A DNA stretch of 29,553 nucleotides from an uncultured Clostridia bacterium (GCA_934247125.1 CAKQIZ010000013.1:1-29553); one strand, 5' to 3'; positions 5,763-14,920 are shown, counted from the first letter of the stretch. Numbers and translations: made by a program. Notes: generated from the sequence alone by a model not told the origin.

Positions 5763-5920
5763 ACGCGTTTGAAAGCTTTGCAGCGAATGAAAAACAGGCG
5801 TTGTGAGATCATGGATATTACCTGAAATGGAAATAAAAGCACAGAAGTCGAGATGTTGTTGATGCTTGATACAGAAATACTAAATATGGCGTTTTTTATA
5901 ATAAAGAACGAAATGATTTC
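5763..5920. other. Gene-free stretch upstream of the dcw promoters
   Basis: The divergent spacer between the lipoprotein gene and mraZ spans 5595-6029. Apart from the lipoprotein promoter, the orphan terminator and the two mraZ promoters, I see no gene, RNA or repeat; this part is AT-rich with no supported frame. Confidence 0.5.
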
Positions 5921-5949
5921 TTGCCTGATTTTCATTTTTGGAGTAAAAT
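5921..5949 (+). promoter_or_regulatory. Distal promoter of the dcw cluster
   Basis: TTGCCT (5921-5926), 17 bases, TAAAAT (5944-5949). It lies upstream of the TGG repeats, so a transcript from here would cross the MraZ operator. Confidence 0.45.
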
Positions 5950-5972
5950 ATACTGCGCGTGGAGTGATTTTG

Positions 5973-6001
5973 TTGATAAATGGTTTAAAGTGGTTTAGAA
6001 T
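5973..6001 (+). promoter_or_regulatory. Proximal sigma-A promoter of mraZ
   Basis: TTGATA (5973-5978), exactly 17 bases, TAGAAT (5996-6001). Start of transcription would be near 6008, and the ribosome binding site GGGAGGG precedes ATG 6030. The spacer and -10 box overlap the TGG repeats. Confidence 0.75.
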
Positions 6002-6010
6002 GGAGCTAAA
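5981..6010 (+). promoter_or_regulatory. MraZ operator: three TGG repeats with 10-bp phase
   Basis: TGGTTTAAAG (5981-5990), TGGTTTAGAA (5991-6000) and TGGAGCTAAA (6001-6010) are consecutive 10-base units; a TGGG at 6015 is a possible extra half-site. MraZ from E. coli and mollicutes is known to bind TGG-containing direct repeats spaced one helical turn apart (AAAGTGG-like in mollicutes, also present here at 5987-5993) and to control its own promoter. The units cover the spacer and -10 box of the proximal promoter. Confidence 0.75.
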
Positions 6011-6029
6011 CACAATGGGAGGGAACTAA

Positions 6030-6473
6030 ATGTTTGTAGGCAAATACAACAATTCAATAGACAGCAAGTCTAGGGTGATAGTGCCTGCAAAATTCAGGGA
6101 CGAGCTTGAGGGCAGGTGCATAATAGCGAAATCTCTGGACAGATGCCTGACTATTTATCCGCTGGCGCAGTGGGAAAAGTTCGTCGAGGAAAAACTGGAG
6201 ATCCTTCCTGCCGGCAATCCTCAGGCGAGAAAACTCAAGAGACATTTCTATTCATCTGCGGCGGAATGCGATGTGGACAAGCAGGGAAGACTTACCATAC
6301 CGCAGGAGCTCAAGGAGTACGCAGGTATAGAAAAAGATCTGATAACTGTTGGAAGCGACAAGACTATAGAAGTGTGGAGCAGGGAGCACTGGGAAGATGA
6401 ACTGGATCCTGACACCGGCGAACTGATGAATGCCAGTGAAGTGGCGGAAAGTATGGAGCAATATGGATTTTAA
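6030..6473 (+). CDS. mraZ: Transcriptional regulator MraZ
   Basis: A 147-residue protein with the two SpoVT-AbrB-like repeats of MraZ: DSKSRVIVPAKFR (11-23) and DKQGRLTIPQEL (83-94), each with the DxxxR core. MraZ forms a ring of subunits that binds TGG direct repeats upstream of its own gene and adjusts expression of the division and wall cluster. Three such repeats lie 20-50 bases upstream. It is the first gene of the dcw cluster, as usual. GGGAGGG places the start at ATG 6030. Its end overlaps the next gene, rsmH, by 11 bases. The acidic C-terminal tail (about 125-147) is typical in length. Confidence 0.97.
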   Translation: MFVGKYNNSIDSKSRVIVPAKFRDELEGRCIIAKSLDRCLTIYPLAQWEKFVEEKLEILPAGNPQARKLKRHFYSSAAECDVDKQGRLTIPQELKEYAGIEKDLITVGSDKTIEVWSREHWEDELDPDTGELMNASEVAESMEQYGF

Positions 6474-7401
6474 ACATGTACCGGTGCTGTATGAAGAGTG
6501 CATTTCAAATCTGAATATAAAGAGCGACGGCATCTATGTCGACGGGACTCTCGGAGGAGGCGGACATGCCGGCGGTATAGCGCGGCAGCTCGGTCCGGAC
6601 GGGACACTGATCGGAATAGACAGGGATGCTGATGCGATAAATGCTGCCGGTAAGCGTCTGGAGTCTGCAGAGTGCAGAGTGCAGCTCGTGCACAGTAATT
6701 ACTCGGAAGTAAAGCATGTGCTTCGCGATCTGAACATAGACGGGATAGACGGAGCGCTGCTGGATATCGGTGTATCGTCGTTTCAGCTTGACAACAGCGA
6801 GCGCGGATTTTCATATATGCAGGATGCGCCCCTTGACATGAGGATGAACCGGGAAGAGAGATTCTCGGCATATGATGTGGTCAACGGGTATGATAAAAAG
6901 CATCTTACGGAAATAATCAGGAAATACGGTGAAGAAAAGTGGGCGTCGAGAATAAGCGATTTCATCGTAAACAGACGCAGAGAAAACAGGATAGAAACCA
7001 CCGGACAGCTGGTGGATATAATAAAAGCGGCGATCCCGGCATCTGCCAGGAGAGACGGGCCGCATCCCGCAAAGCGGACATTCCAGGCGATAAGGATAGA
7101 AGTCAACGGAGAACTCGAGCAGCTGAGCACTGCGATAGACGAGTTCTGCGACGTGCTCCTGCCGGGAGGGAGGCTGTGCATAATAACTTTTCACTCTCTT
7201 GAAGACCGGATAGTGAAAGAAACATTCAACAGGCGACTGAACCCGTGCACATGCCCGAAGGAATTTCCGGTATGTGTGTGCGGAAAAGTTTCTGATATGA
7301 AAAAAGTAACGGGTAAGCCTATAGTGTCCGGCGAGGCCGAGCTTGAGAGCAACCCGAGGGCAAGAAGTGCAAAGCTCAGAGTGATAGAAAAGAAGAGGTA
7401 A
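6463..7401 (+). CDS. rsmH: 16S rRNA (cytosine-1402-N4)-methyltransferase RsmH
   Basis: A 312-residue AdoMet-dependent enzyme (formerly MraW) that methylates N4 of C1402 in the 16S rRNA P site. The start MDFKHVPVLYEEC is the family's conserved N-terminus, so ATG 6463 is chosen although the frame is open upstream to 6430; GGAG at 6455-6458 supports it. The AdoMet-binding loop DGTLGGGGHAGGI (28-40), DIGVSSFQLD, the PAKRTFQAIRIEVN segment, TFHSLEDRIVK and the C-terminal NPRARSAKLRV are all present. A helical insertion domain lies between about 105 and 200. It overlaps mraZ by 11 bases and is followed four bases later by ftsL, so the genes are tightly coupled. Full length and no anomaly. Confidence 0.97.
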   Translation: MDFKHVPVLYEECISNLNIKSDGIYVDGTLGGGGHAGGIARQLGPDGTLIGIDRDADAINAAGKRLESAECRVQLVHSNYSEVKHVLRDLNIDGIDGALLDIGVSSFQLDNSERGFSYMQDAPLDMRMNREERFSAYDVVNGYDKKHLTEIIRKYGEEKWASRISDFIVNRRRENRIETTGQLVDIIKAAIPASARRDGPHPAKRTFQAIRIEVNGELEQLSTAIDEFCDVLLPGGRLCIITFHSLEDRIVKETFNRRLNPCTCPKEFPVCVCGKVSDMKKVTGKPIVSGEAELESNPRARSAKLRVIEKKR

Positions 7402-7405
7402 TGAC

Positions 7406-7858
7406 ATGATAGCAGCTGAAAGATGGTATGAATACCAGAAAAATTATCAGAAGTACGGTCTGGACATGAAGCCGCAGCCGGAGCAGGAAGAACGCTCGCG
7501 CAGAAGGCGCAGTGCGAAAAAGCCGGCGATAGCTGCAGGCGAAGGAAAAAAAGCGGCTCTTTCGCTGGTCATGATAGCAGGTGTTGTGATGATAATGCTC
7601 ATCATAATAATAGCGTATTCGGCAAACCTGCGGTATAATATAAATTCGATGCAGAAGGAAAACCGGGCGCTTGCAGGTGAGATAGAGAACCTGCAGGTAA
7701 AGGTGTACAGTGCCAACAACATCGAGTATGTGGAGAGCAAGGCCACCGGTGAACTCGGCATGGTATATCCGAGTGAAAACAGTAAAGTGTACATAACCGA
7801 CGACGACATCCCGGAAGAAGGTTTTGCTGATATGCTCAGGGAAAAGGCATATAACTGA
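7406..7858 (+). CDS. ftsL: Cell division protein FtsL-like
   Basis: A 150-residue bitopic membrane protein in the usual ftsL position between rsmH and the division PBP. It has a basic cytoplasmic N-terminus (RSRRRRSAKK, about 30-39), one membrane helix (about 50-73, rich in I, M and V) and an extracellular leucine-zipper-like coiled coil (about 74-105), followed by a conserved short segment (ATGELGMVYP). FtsL works with FtsQ/DivIB and FtsB/DivIC to activate FtsW and the division PBP. Sequence conservation in this family is low, so the call rests mainly on topology and context. The cytoplasmic part is longer than in E. coli but usual for Clostridia. ATG 7406 follows the rsmH stop by four bases, with GAGGT inside the rsmH end as ribosome binding site. 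Confidence 0.88.
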   Translation: MIAAERWYEYQKNYQKYGLDMKPQPEQEERSRRRRSAKKPAIAAGEGKKAALSLVMIAGVVMIMLIIIIAYSANLRYNINSMQKENRALAGEIENLQVKVYSANNIEYVESKATGELGMVYPSENSKVYITDDDIPEEGFADMLREKAYN

Positions 7859-7910
7859 CGGGAGAAAAATATAATATCTCGTAGCAGATGATAATAAAAT
7901 GTAACTGTGA

Positions 7911-7954
7911 TACCCGGGCAGATAAATTCAGCGATATGTCCGGGGTCGCTTTTT
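7911..7954 (+). terminator. Weak hairpin plus T run between ftsL and ftsI
   Basis: ACCCGG (7912-7917) can pair with CCGGGGT (7940-7946) with one bulged G, followed by CGCTTTTT to 7954. It lies in the longest gap inside the early dcw cluster (7859-7967) and might act as a partial terminator that lowers distal expression. Structure is imperfect, so this is tentative. Confidence 0.3.
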
Positions 7955-7967
7955 AAAGGGGAGTAAA

Positions 7968-9959
7968 GTGACGGCATTAAACAGTAGTAAGAAAAATCTT
8001 ATCATAATACTCGTGATAGTATTCACGCTCATGCTGATCCTGTGTATCAGGCTAGGCTGGGTGCAGATCGTAAAAGGCAGTGAGTATTCTGAACTGGCGG
8101 TAGAGCAGCAGACTAAAGATACTCCTATAGAAGCCAAGCGCGGCGTGATCTATGACACGAACGGCAACGAGCTGGCGGTCAGTGTCACATGCTATACGAT
8201 ATGGGCAAGACCTGCTGATGTCAGATCAGGCGATACAGAGGCTGAAAAAAACGAGAACATCGAAAAGGTATCCAAGACACTCGCTGAGGTCCTGGAAATG
8301 GATTATGACGATGTCAAAGAAGCTGTGACGAAAGAACAGAGCGTGATCAAGATAAAAAAGGGTATAGATAAGGATCATGCAGACAAAATAAGAGAAGCTG
8401 AGCTTCCGGGAGTAGAGATCGCAGAAGATACCAAGAGGAGTTATCCGCTCGGCGCTTTTGCTTCGCATACACTCGGATCGGTGACGGATGACAATACGGG
8501 GCTCTCAGGTCTGGAGCTGCAGTACAATACATATTTGAGCGGCGTTTCAGGACGGTCGGTAAAGTATACGGATATCGGCGGGAACAGTCTGGCATACGGT
8601 AAAGAAAAACATTACAATGCGGAAGACGGATACAGCATCGTTACGACCATAGATCAGGTGATACAGCATTACACGGAGAAAACCATAGCCGAAGTACAGG
8701 AGAAAACCAGCGCGAAGAGAGCTATGGCGATAGTCATGGATCCAAAGACAGGAGATATCCTGGCCATGGCTCAGACGCCTGAATTCGATCTGAACGATCC
8801 GAAGACTCCGTTAGATAAAGAAGAACAGAAGAAGCTCGAAAGCATGTCTGAGGAAGAGAAGGTGACATACTGGAACAAGATGTGGAGGAATTCACTGATC
8901 TCCGATGTGTATGAACCGGGATCGACTTTCAAGTTGCTGACGACAGCTATCGCACTGGAGGAAGGCGTGACGGATCTTGATTCGACATATACATGTACGG
9001 GATCGATCGCTGTCGGAGACCAGATCCTGCATTGCTGGAGCAGCGATCATCCTCACGGGACGCAGAATCTGAAACAGGCGGTGGGAAATTCCTGCAATCC
9101 TGTTTTCGTGCAGCTTGCAACAGGCATAGGTATAGATAAATTCTACAACTACATGGCGACGTTCGGCATAACGGGAAAGACCGGAATAGACTTCCCGGGA
9201 GAAGGAAGCGCCATACTCCAGTCAAAGGAAAGCGCAGGTCCTGTAGGTCTTGCGACTATAGGCTTCGGCCAGGGTGTTGCGGTGACGCCTGTACAGCTGA
9301 TAACGGCGATAAGCTCGTTCGGAAACGAGGGGAAGCTGCTGAAACCGAGACTCGTCAAGGAACTCAGGGATTCCAACGGCAATACGGTCGAAAAATTCGA
9401 GACGAAAGTTGTCAGGCAGGTGGTTTCCAAGGAGACTGCCGAGGAGATATGTGATATAATGCAGTTTGTCGTTGATGAAGGCGGCGGCGGCGCAGCCAAG
9501 GTCGACGGATACAAGGTCGGCGCCAAGACAGGTACTGCAGACAAGGTCAAAGAGGACGGAACAGGGTACAGCGGAGACACTTATTCATCATGTATAGCGA
9601 TGGCTCCTATGGACGATCCTCAGATAGCGGTACTGCTTATAGTCGACAGCCCGCAGGGTGTGAAATACGGAAGCGTGACGGCAGCTCCGGGAGTGCATCA
9701 GATACTTGAGGATTCACTCAGATATCTGAACATTTCCCCTGATGAGGAGAGCCAGAAGGAAGCTGATGCGGAAAAGGTGGAAGTACCTGATGTCGTAGGG
9801 CAGAGTGCGAGCAATGCCATAGGGATACTTGCGGGTGATTCGCTGGATTACGATACCGATAAGGAGGCTGCGTCAGAGAGTGACTTCATAGTCACGAAGC
9901 AGTATCCTGAAGCAGGAACAAAAGTGAAAAAAGGCAGCAAAATCTATTTGTACAAATAA
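7968..9959 (+). CDS. ftsI: Division/sporulation transpeptidase (class B PBP, FtsI/SpoVD type) with PASTA domain
   Basis: A 663-residue class B penicillin-binding protein that cross-links septal peptidoglycan together with FtsW. After a short basic start there is one membrane anchor (about 9-29), then the dimerisation domain with KRGVIYDTNGNELA, and the transpeptidase domain with S319-T-F-K322 (catalytic serine), S375-C-N377 and K520-T-G522. A single PASTA domain closes the protein (about 604-663, VPDVVGQSASNAI), as in SpoVD of Bacillus and its clostridial relatives. The start is GTG 7968, supported by AAAGGGGAG just before it. Because only one such gene is in the cluster it may serve both vegetative division and spore cortex; which name fits best cannot be decided. 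murE, which usually follows, is absent; murF starts 15 bases downstream. Confidence 0.95.
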   Translation: MTALNSSKKNLIIILVIVFTLMLILCIRLGWVQIVKGSEYSELAVEQQTKDTPIEAKRGVIYDTNGNELAVSVTCYTIWARPADVRSGDTEAEKNENIEKVSKTLAEVLEMDYDDVKEAVTKEQSVIKIKKGIDKDHADKIREAELPGVEIAEDTKRSYPLGAFASHTLGSVTDDNTGLSGLELQYNTYLSGVSGRSVKYTDIGGNSLAYGKEKHYNAEDGYSIVTTIDQVIQHYTEKTIAEVQEKTSAKRAMAIVMDPKTGDILAMAQTPEFDLNDPKTPLDKEEQKKLESMSEEEKVTYWNKMWRNSLISDVYEPGSTFKLLTTAIALEEGVTDLDSTYTCTGSIAVGDQILHCWSSDHPHGTQNLKQAVGNSCNPVFVQLATGIGIDKFYNYMATFGITGKTGIDFPGEGSAILQSKESAGPVGLATIGFGQGVAVTPVQLITAISSFGNEGKLLKPRLVKELRDSNGNTVEKFETKVVRQVVSKETAEEICDIMQFVVDEGGGGAAKVDGYKVGAKTGTADKVKEDGTGYSGDTYSSCIAMAPMDDPQIAVLLIVDSPQGVKYGSVTAAPGVHQILEDSLRYLNISPDEESQKEADAEKVEVPDVVGQSASNAIGILAGDSLDYDTDKEAASESDFIVTKQYPEAGTKVKKGSKIYLYK

Positions 9960-9973
9960 GCAGGTGTGCGTTT

Positions 9974-11368
9974 ATGGACAGAATATCAATAGAAGAAATC
10001 GTCAGAGCCGTGAAAGGTACTCTGGTGAGAAAGTGCGAAGAATACTACATCACCGGTATAAAGCACGATTCCCGGGAATGTCAGACCGGAGACATGTTCA
10101 TTGCGGTAAAAGGAGAAAACCATGATGGCCACAGATATATACCGCAGGTGGCCGCAGCAGGGTGCCGCACAGTCATGGTTTCACACAGGGAAGGCTGGTA
10201 CGGAGAGATCAGTTCCATGCCTTGCAATATAATAGAGGTCGAAGATACCGTATATGCGATGGGCGAGCTGGCGTCATATTACCTTGGCAAACTGGATATA
10301 TTGAAAGTCGCAGTCACGGGAAGCGTCGGGAAGACATCTGCAAGAGACATGATATACTATGTGCTCGGCGAGAAATACGTATGCGGAAGAAATATGAAAA
10401 ATTTCAACAACGATATCGGACTTCCGTTATCTGTATTCCAGTTCGACAGCAGTACACAGGCTGCAGTGCTGGAGATGGGAATGGACCGGTTCGGCGAGAT
10501 CGACCGGCTTGCTGAGATCGTAAAGCCGGATATAGCGGTAATAACGAATATCGGGATCTCTCATATGGAAAACCTGGGCAGCCGCGAGGGGATCTTCAAA
10601 GCGAAGATGGAAGTCGCAGGGCATATCACCGGACGCGACGGGAAACCGGGATATCTCGTATTCCCTTGGGACGGAGAGTTCCTGACGAGAGAGCGAACTG
10701 CGGGAGCCTATAAACAGATAATGATAGGCAGCGACGGAAAAAGCGATTACATCATCTCGAATGTGAACGATTTTGGAATGGACGGAATATCATTCGATCT
10801 GGAGCATGATGAAAAGATAGAAAAGATAAAGATACCTGTTCCGGGCCGCCACAATGCAGTCAACAGCACACTTGCGATCGCTGTTGGCGAGCTGCTGGGG
10901 GTGAGCATAGCGGAAGCCCGTGAGGGGCTTGCAAAGGTGCAGCTTACGGGAAGCAGGCTGAAACGTCTTGAAAACGGGAGACTCAGCGTTATCGACGACA
11001 GCTACAATGCGAGTCCTGATTCTGTGAAAAGTGCGCTCAAGGTGCTTGAGCAGAGCGCATGCAAAGGCCGCAGGACTGCTGTGCTGGGAGATATGTTCGA
11101 GCTGGGCGATCAGACAGAACGGCAGCATTTCGAAGTCGGTCTCTTTGCACGAGGTCTTCGTATAGACAGAGTCATAGCAGTCGGAGAGCTTGCAAAAAAT
11201 ATAGCCGACGGGGCATCGGGCGGCGATGTGCAGGTCATATGGTGTGAAAAGAAAGAAGACCTGTATGACATGCTGGATCAGTTTGCAGGTGCCGGTGATA
11301 TAATACTGGTCAAGGGATCCAGAGGGATGAAGATGGAGCAGATAGCGGAAAGGATTTTAAAAATTTAG
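9974..11368 (+). CDS. murF: UDP-MurNAc-tripeptide--D-Ala-D-Ala ligase MurF
   Basis: A 464-residue Mur ligase that adds D-Ala-D-Ala to the UDP-MurNAc-tripeptide, the last cytoplasmic step of the pentapeptide. The ATP loop is GSVGKTS (116-122), the N-terminal domain shows HDSRECQTGDMFIAVKGENHDGH (binding of the uracil nucleotide), and the central domain has NNDIGLPLS, AVLEMGM and ITNIGISHMENLGS, all MurF-typical; the C-terminal domain contains DDSYNASPDSVKSAL. These set it apart from MurE, which is not found in the cluster. ATG 9974 has AGGTG seven bases upstream. mraY follows after eight bases. Length agrees with the family. Confidence 0.96.
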   Translation: MDRISIEEIVRAVKGTLVRKCEEYYITGIKHDSRECQTGDMFIAVKGENHDGHRYIPQVAAAGCRTVMVSHREGWYGEISSMPCNIIEVEDTVYAMGELASYYLGKLDILKVAVTGSVGKTSARDMIYYVLGEKYVCGRNMKNFNNDIGLPLSVFQFDSSTQAAVLEMGMDRFGEIDRLAEIVKPDIAVITNIGISHMENLGSREGIFKAKMEVAGHITGRDGKPGYLVFPWDGEFLTRERTAGAYKQIMIGSDGKSDYIISNVNDFGMDGISFDLEHDEKIEKIKIPVPGRHNAVNSTLAIAVGELLGVSIAEAREGLAKVQLTGSRLKRLENGRLSVIDDSYNASPDSVKSALKVLEQSACKGRRTAVLGDMFELGDQTERQHFEVGLFARGLRIDRVIAVGELAKNIADGASGGDVQVIWCEKKEDLYDMLDQFAGAGDIILVKGSRGMKMEQIAERILKI

Positions 11369-11376
11369 GAGACGCC

Positions 11377-12345
11377 ATGAATTATATTAACATCGTAATA
11401 ATCATCTTGATAGCGTTTATTATCTCTGTGATTTTAACAAAGCTGGCAATCCCTGTTTTGAGAGCTAAGGCAGGGCAGAACATCAGAGAGGAAGGGCCGG
11501 AATCACATCTGTCAAAGGCCGGAACTCCGAGTATGGGCGGGATCGCGATAATAATAGGTGCGGCAGTCGCAGCAGCTGCGGGAGGTCTGATATGGGGTGC
11601 AAGCGCTTCGGACATGATCGTGATACTGTTTGTGTTCGTCGGATTCGGTCTGATAGGATTCTTTGACGATTATCTGAAAGTGATAAAGAAAAACAATCTG
11701 GGACTTAGAGCCTATCAGAAGTTCGGTCTTCAGATCGTGATATCTGTGATACTGGCTGTATTTCTTGCAAACTGTTCGGAGGGGAGCACGCTGGTGTTCA
11801 TTCCGTTCGCAAATATATATGTCGATTTCGGCATATGGTATATACCGTTTATCGTGTTTGTCGTTCTTGCTATGACGAATGCGGTGAATCTGACAGACGG
11901 GCTTGACGGACTTGCATCCGGAGTCACAGCGCTCGTAACGCTGTTCTTCTCGATAGCCGGTGTGATCTACGGGCTTTCGGCAGGAGCATATTTCTGTGCG
12001 GCAGTGTGCGGAGGATGTCTCGGATTCCTGGTGTTCAACAGGAACCCTGCAAAGATATTCATGGGCGATACGGGATCGCTTGCACTTGGAGGAGGACTTG
12101 CGGCGGCTGCAATAGTTATGAAAATGGAGCTGTTCCTGCCTGTCGCCGGACTGCTTTATGTGATCGAGGCTCTGTCTGTAGTACTTCAGGTGGGATATTT
12201 CAAACTTACAAAAGGCAGGAGACTGTTCAGGATGGCTCCGATACATCACCATTTCGAGAAGTGCGGATTCAGGGAAGTCCAGGTCGTGACAGCATTCTGG
12301 ATATTTACAGCTATATGCTGTTTTGTAAGTCTTATAATTATTTAG
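11377..12345 (+). CDS. mraY: Phospho-MurNAc-pentapeptide transferase MraY
   Basis: A 322-residue polytopic membrane enzyme (about ten helices) that transfers phospho-MurNAc-pentapeptide from UDP to undecaprenyl phosphate, forming lipid I. The family motifs are visible: SKAGTPSMGGIAI near the start, FFDDYLKVIKK, NAVNLTDGLDGLASG with its catalytic aspartates, FMGDTGSLALGG, and MAPIHHHFEKCG near the end. AGGAG lies six bases before ATG 11377. The gene sits in the standard order murF-mraY-murD. Length is normal and no anomaly is seen. Confidence 0.97.
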   Translation: MNYINIVIIILIAFIISVILTKLAIPVLRAKAGQNIREEGPESHLSKAGTPSMGGIAIIIGAAVAAAAGGLIWGASASDMIVILFVFVGFGLIGFFDDYLKVIKKNNLGLRAYQKFGLQIVISVILAVFLANCSEGSTLVFIPFANIYVDFGIWYIPFIVFVVLAMTNAVNLTDGLDGLASGVTALVTLFFSIAGVIYGLSAGAYFCAAVCGGCLGFLVFNRNPAKIFMGDTGSLALGGGLAAAAIVMKMELFLPVAGLLYVIEALSVVLQVGYFKLTKGRRLFRMAPIHHHFEKCGFREVQVVTAFWIFTAICCFVSLIII

Positions 12346-12374
12346 ATCATTGATTGAGTTAGGAGAAGATACAG

Positions 12375-13754
12375 ATGGCAAAAGGAAATGTGACAGATAT
12401 GAAAAACAAGAAAGTACTGATAGTAGGTATGGGGAATTCGGGAAAAGCGGCAGCGCAGGCTATGGTAAAGCTTGGCGCCGATGTTTCGGTCCAGGACAAT
12501 AAAGCCGAAGACAGTATAGATCCTCAGCTGCTGACATTCCTCAGGGAAAAGTCGGTAAAGTGCTATCTGGGCTGCCAGCCGGATGACATGAGCATCTTTG
12601 ATATGCTTATACTCAGTCCGGGAGTTTCTCCGGAGCTCAGCTTCATAAAGGAAGCACAGGCTGCCGGTGCAGAGATAACGGGCGAGCTTGAGATAGCATA
12701 CAGGGTAGGACACGGAAATTACGTTGCGATAACGGGAACGAACGGCAAGACTACGACGACTACGCTTGTCGGAGAGATATACAAGGCTGCGGGAAAGAAA
12801 ACCTACGTTGTAGGAAACATCGGAGTTGCAGTGATATCGAAGGCGCTTTCGGCAGAGGATGACAGCTGGCTCGTGACGGAGACCAGCAGCTTCCAGCTTG
12901 AGACTATCAGAGATTTTGCACCTGAGGTATCAGCAATACTGAACCTCACGCCTGATCATCTCGACAGACATAAGACGATGGAAAACTACGGAAAAGCAAA
13001 GGCTGCGGTTTTCCGAAACCAGACTCCTGACCAGTACTGTGTCGTTAATTATGACGATGAGGAATGCATGAAGCTGGTCAGGGACTGCAAGGCTAAGGTA
13101 GTTCCTTTCAGCAGGAAGAAAACTCTCGATTTCGGTGTCTATGTAGACGGAGATACGATAATAATAAAAGACGAAGACGGAAGTATCAAAGAGATATGCA
13201 GACCGGTGGAACTGCAGATACCGGGAAACCATAATCTGGAAAATGCGCTTGCGGCATGTGCGATAGCTTACTTCGGAGGTATTGAGCCTTCAGTGATAGC
13301 CGATGTGCTCAGGAGCTTCAAAGGCGTGGAGCACAGAATAGAGCTGTGCGGTGTGATCGATGATATAAGATTCGTGAACGATTCCAAGGGAACGAATCCG
13401 GATGCTTCGATCAAGGCTATAGAAGCGATGAAGAACAATATAATACTGATAGCCGGGGGATATGACAAGAACTCGTCATTCGACGAATTCGTAAACGCGT
13501 TCGACGGCAGGGTCAAAGCGCTGCTGCTGATGGGCAAGACGGCTACAAAGATCAAGGAGGCGGCCGAGAAGGCAGGCTTTACAGATTCTATAATACTCAA
13601 GGATATGGAAGCTTGTGTGAGGGAAGCATACAGGATAGCGCAGCCGGGAGATGTCGTGCTGCTTTCGCCTGCATGCGCCAGCTGGGATATGTACACGAGC
13701 TTTGAACAGAGGGGAAAACACTTTAAAGATTGTGTGCAGGCTTTGGAAAGGTGA
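12375..13754 (+). CDS. murD: UDP-MurNAc-L-Ala--D-glutamate ligase MurD
   Basis: A 459-residue Mur ligase that adds D-glutamate to UDP-MurNAc-L-alanine in the cytoplasm. The N-terminal Rossmann-like domain has VLIVGMGNSGKAAA and LSPGVS, the ATP loop is GTNGKTTTT (121-129), followed by VGNIGVA, the ETSSFQLE segment and LNLTPDHLDRH; the C-terminal domain has NDSKGTNPDA and LSPACASWDMY. All are MurD signatures. GGAG (12361-12364) lies 10 bases before ATG 12375. ftsW begins nine bases after the stop. Length is typical. Confidence 0.97.
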   Translation: MAKGNVTDMKNKKVLIVGMGNSGKAAAQAMVKLGADVSVQDNKAEDSIDPQLLTFLREKSVKCYLGCQPDDMSIFDMLILSPGVSPELSFIKEAQAAGAEITGELEIAYRVGHGNYVAITGTNGKTTTTTLVGEIYKAAGKKTYVVGNIGVAVISKALSAEDDSWLVTETSSFQLETIRDFAPEVSAILNLTPDHLDRHKTMENYGKAKAAVFRNQTPDQYCVVNYDDEECMKLVRDCKAKVVPFSRKKTLDFGVYVDGDTIIIKDEDGSIKEICRPVELQIPGNHNLENALAACAIAYFGGIEPSVIADVLRSFKGVEHRIELCGVIDDIRFVNDSKGTNPDASIKAIEAMKNNIILIAGGYDKNSSFDEFVNAFDGRVKALLLMGKTATKIKEAAEKAGFTDSIILKDMEACVREAYRIAQPGDVVLLSPACASWDMYTSFEQRGKHFKDCVQALER

Positions 13755-13763
13755 CGGTTATAA

Positions 13764-14915
13764 TTGGAAAGAGCAGATAATAAGGCAAAAGGGAAAAAGA
13801 GAACGAAACTGAAGCTGAAAAGCGGCGATTTCTGGCTGATGCTGTTCACGCTGATGCTGGTGCTCTTTGGGCTGATAATGGTTTTCAGTGCGAGCTATTA
13901 TTCATCTATAAGCCAGGACGGCAATCCGTACGGCTATTTTGTAAGACACGGTGCGTGGGTCATTGCCGGGCTTGCTGTAATGGCTTTTGGAGCATTACTG
14001 GATTACCGGAAATATAAAAAGTGGGCAATACCTATACTCATAGTAAGCGTAATACTGCTGGTGCTGGTGCTGACCCCGATCGGACAGACGACAAACGGTG
14101 CTACAAGGTGGATAAAGATCGGACCGGTAACGATCATGCCGGGTGAGATCGCAAAGATCGCAGCGATAATATTCGTGGCATGGTTCCTCAGTGAAGATGC
14201 TGGCCGGATAAAATCGCTGACGAGAGGCATACTTCCGCTTCTCGGTATCATTGCGCTTTACGGTGCGCTTATAGTAAAGCAGCCGAATCTATCCACTGCG
14301 ATAACGGTGTGCGGCATAATAATCGCCATGATGCTGGTTGCGGGACTGAAATGGAGATATGTTGCTACGGCTGGAGGGATAGGCGCAGCCGGGATACTCA
14401 GCATAGCATTATTTATGAAGGACACGTACTGGTACAACAGGCTTACGAGCTTCACTGATCCGTTCCAGGATGCGCTGGGTGACGGATATCAGGCTGTGCA
14501 GTCTCTGCTCGCGCTCGGATCAGGCGGCCTGTTCGGCGTCGGACTGGGAAAGAGCGTTCAGAAAAACCTTTATCTGCCTGAACCGCAGAATGACTTCATA
14601 CTTGCGATAATAGGAGAAGAGCTGGGATATATAGGCGTACTGCTTTTGATAGCACTTTACTGCCTGTTTATATGGAGAGGCATCCATATCGCGCTCAATG
14701 CGCCGGATCAGTTCGGACTTCTTCTGGCTTCGGGCATCGTCCTTATGGTGGCCATACAGGTGATACTGAATATCGCAGTCGTTACATCATCGATGCCGCC
14801 GACAGGCATAAATCTGCCGTTCATAAGTTACGGAGGAAATGCATTGCTGATTTTTATGTTTTCGGCAGGAGTGCTGCTTAATATATCGCGGCACGGACTG
14901 AAAGTACAGGAGTGA
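13764..14915 (+). CDS. ftsW: Peptidoglycan polymerase FtsW (SEDS family)
   Basis: A 383-residue SEDS protein with about ten membrane helices, the glycosyltransferase that polymerises lipid II at the septum with the class B PBP encoded upstream. Motifs: FSASYYSS in the first helix, GATRWIKIGP, KQPNLSTA, the PEPQNDFILAIIGEELG loop, and TGINLPFISYGG near the C-terminus. The start is TTG 13764: an in-frame TAA lies directly before it (13761-13763), and the next start codon is inside the first helix, so TTG is the only start that keeps the membrane segment. The ribosome binding site is the AAAGGTG at the murD end. The basic N-terminal tail (KAKGKKRTKLKLK) is cytoplasmic. It overlaps the GTG upstream of murG slightly. 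Confidence 0.95.
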   Translation: MERADNKAKGKKRTKLKLKSGDFWLMLFTLMLVLFGLIMVFSASYYSSISQDGNPYGYFVRHGAWVIAGLAVMAFGALLDYRKYKKWAIPILIVSVILLVLVLTPIGQTTNGATRWIKIGPVTIMPGEIAKIAAIIFVAWFLSEDAGRIKSLTRGILPLLGIIALYGALIVKQPNLSTAITVCGIIIAMMLVAGLKWRYVATAGGIGAAGILSIALFMKDTYWYNRLTSFTDPFQDALGDGYQAVQSLLALGSGGLFGVGLGKSVQKNLYLPEPQNDFILAIIGEELGYIGVLLLIALYCLFIWRGIHIALNAPDQFGLLLASGIVLMVAIQVILNIAVVTSSMPPTGINLPFISYGGNALLIFMFSAGVLLNISRHGLKVQE

Positions 14916-14920
14916 ATCAA

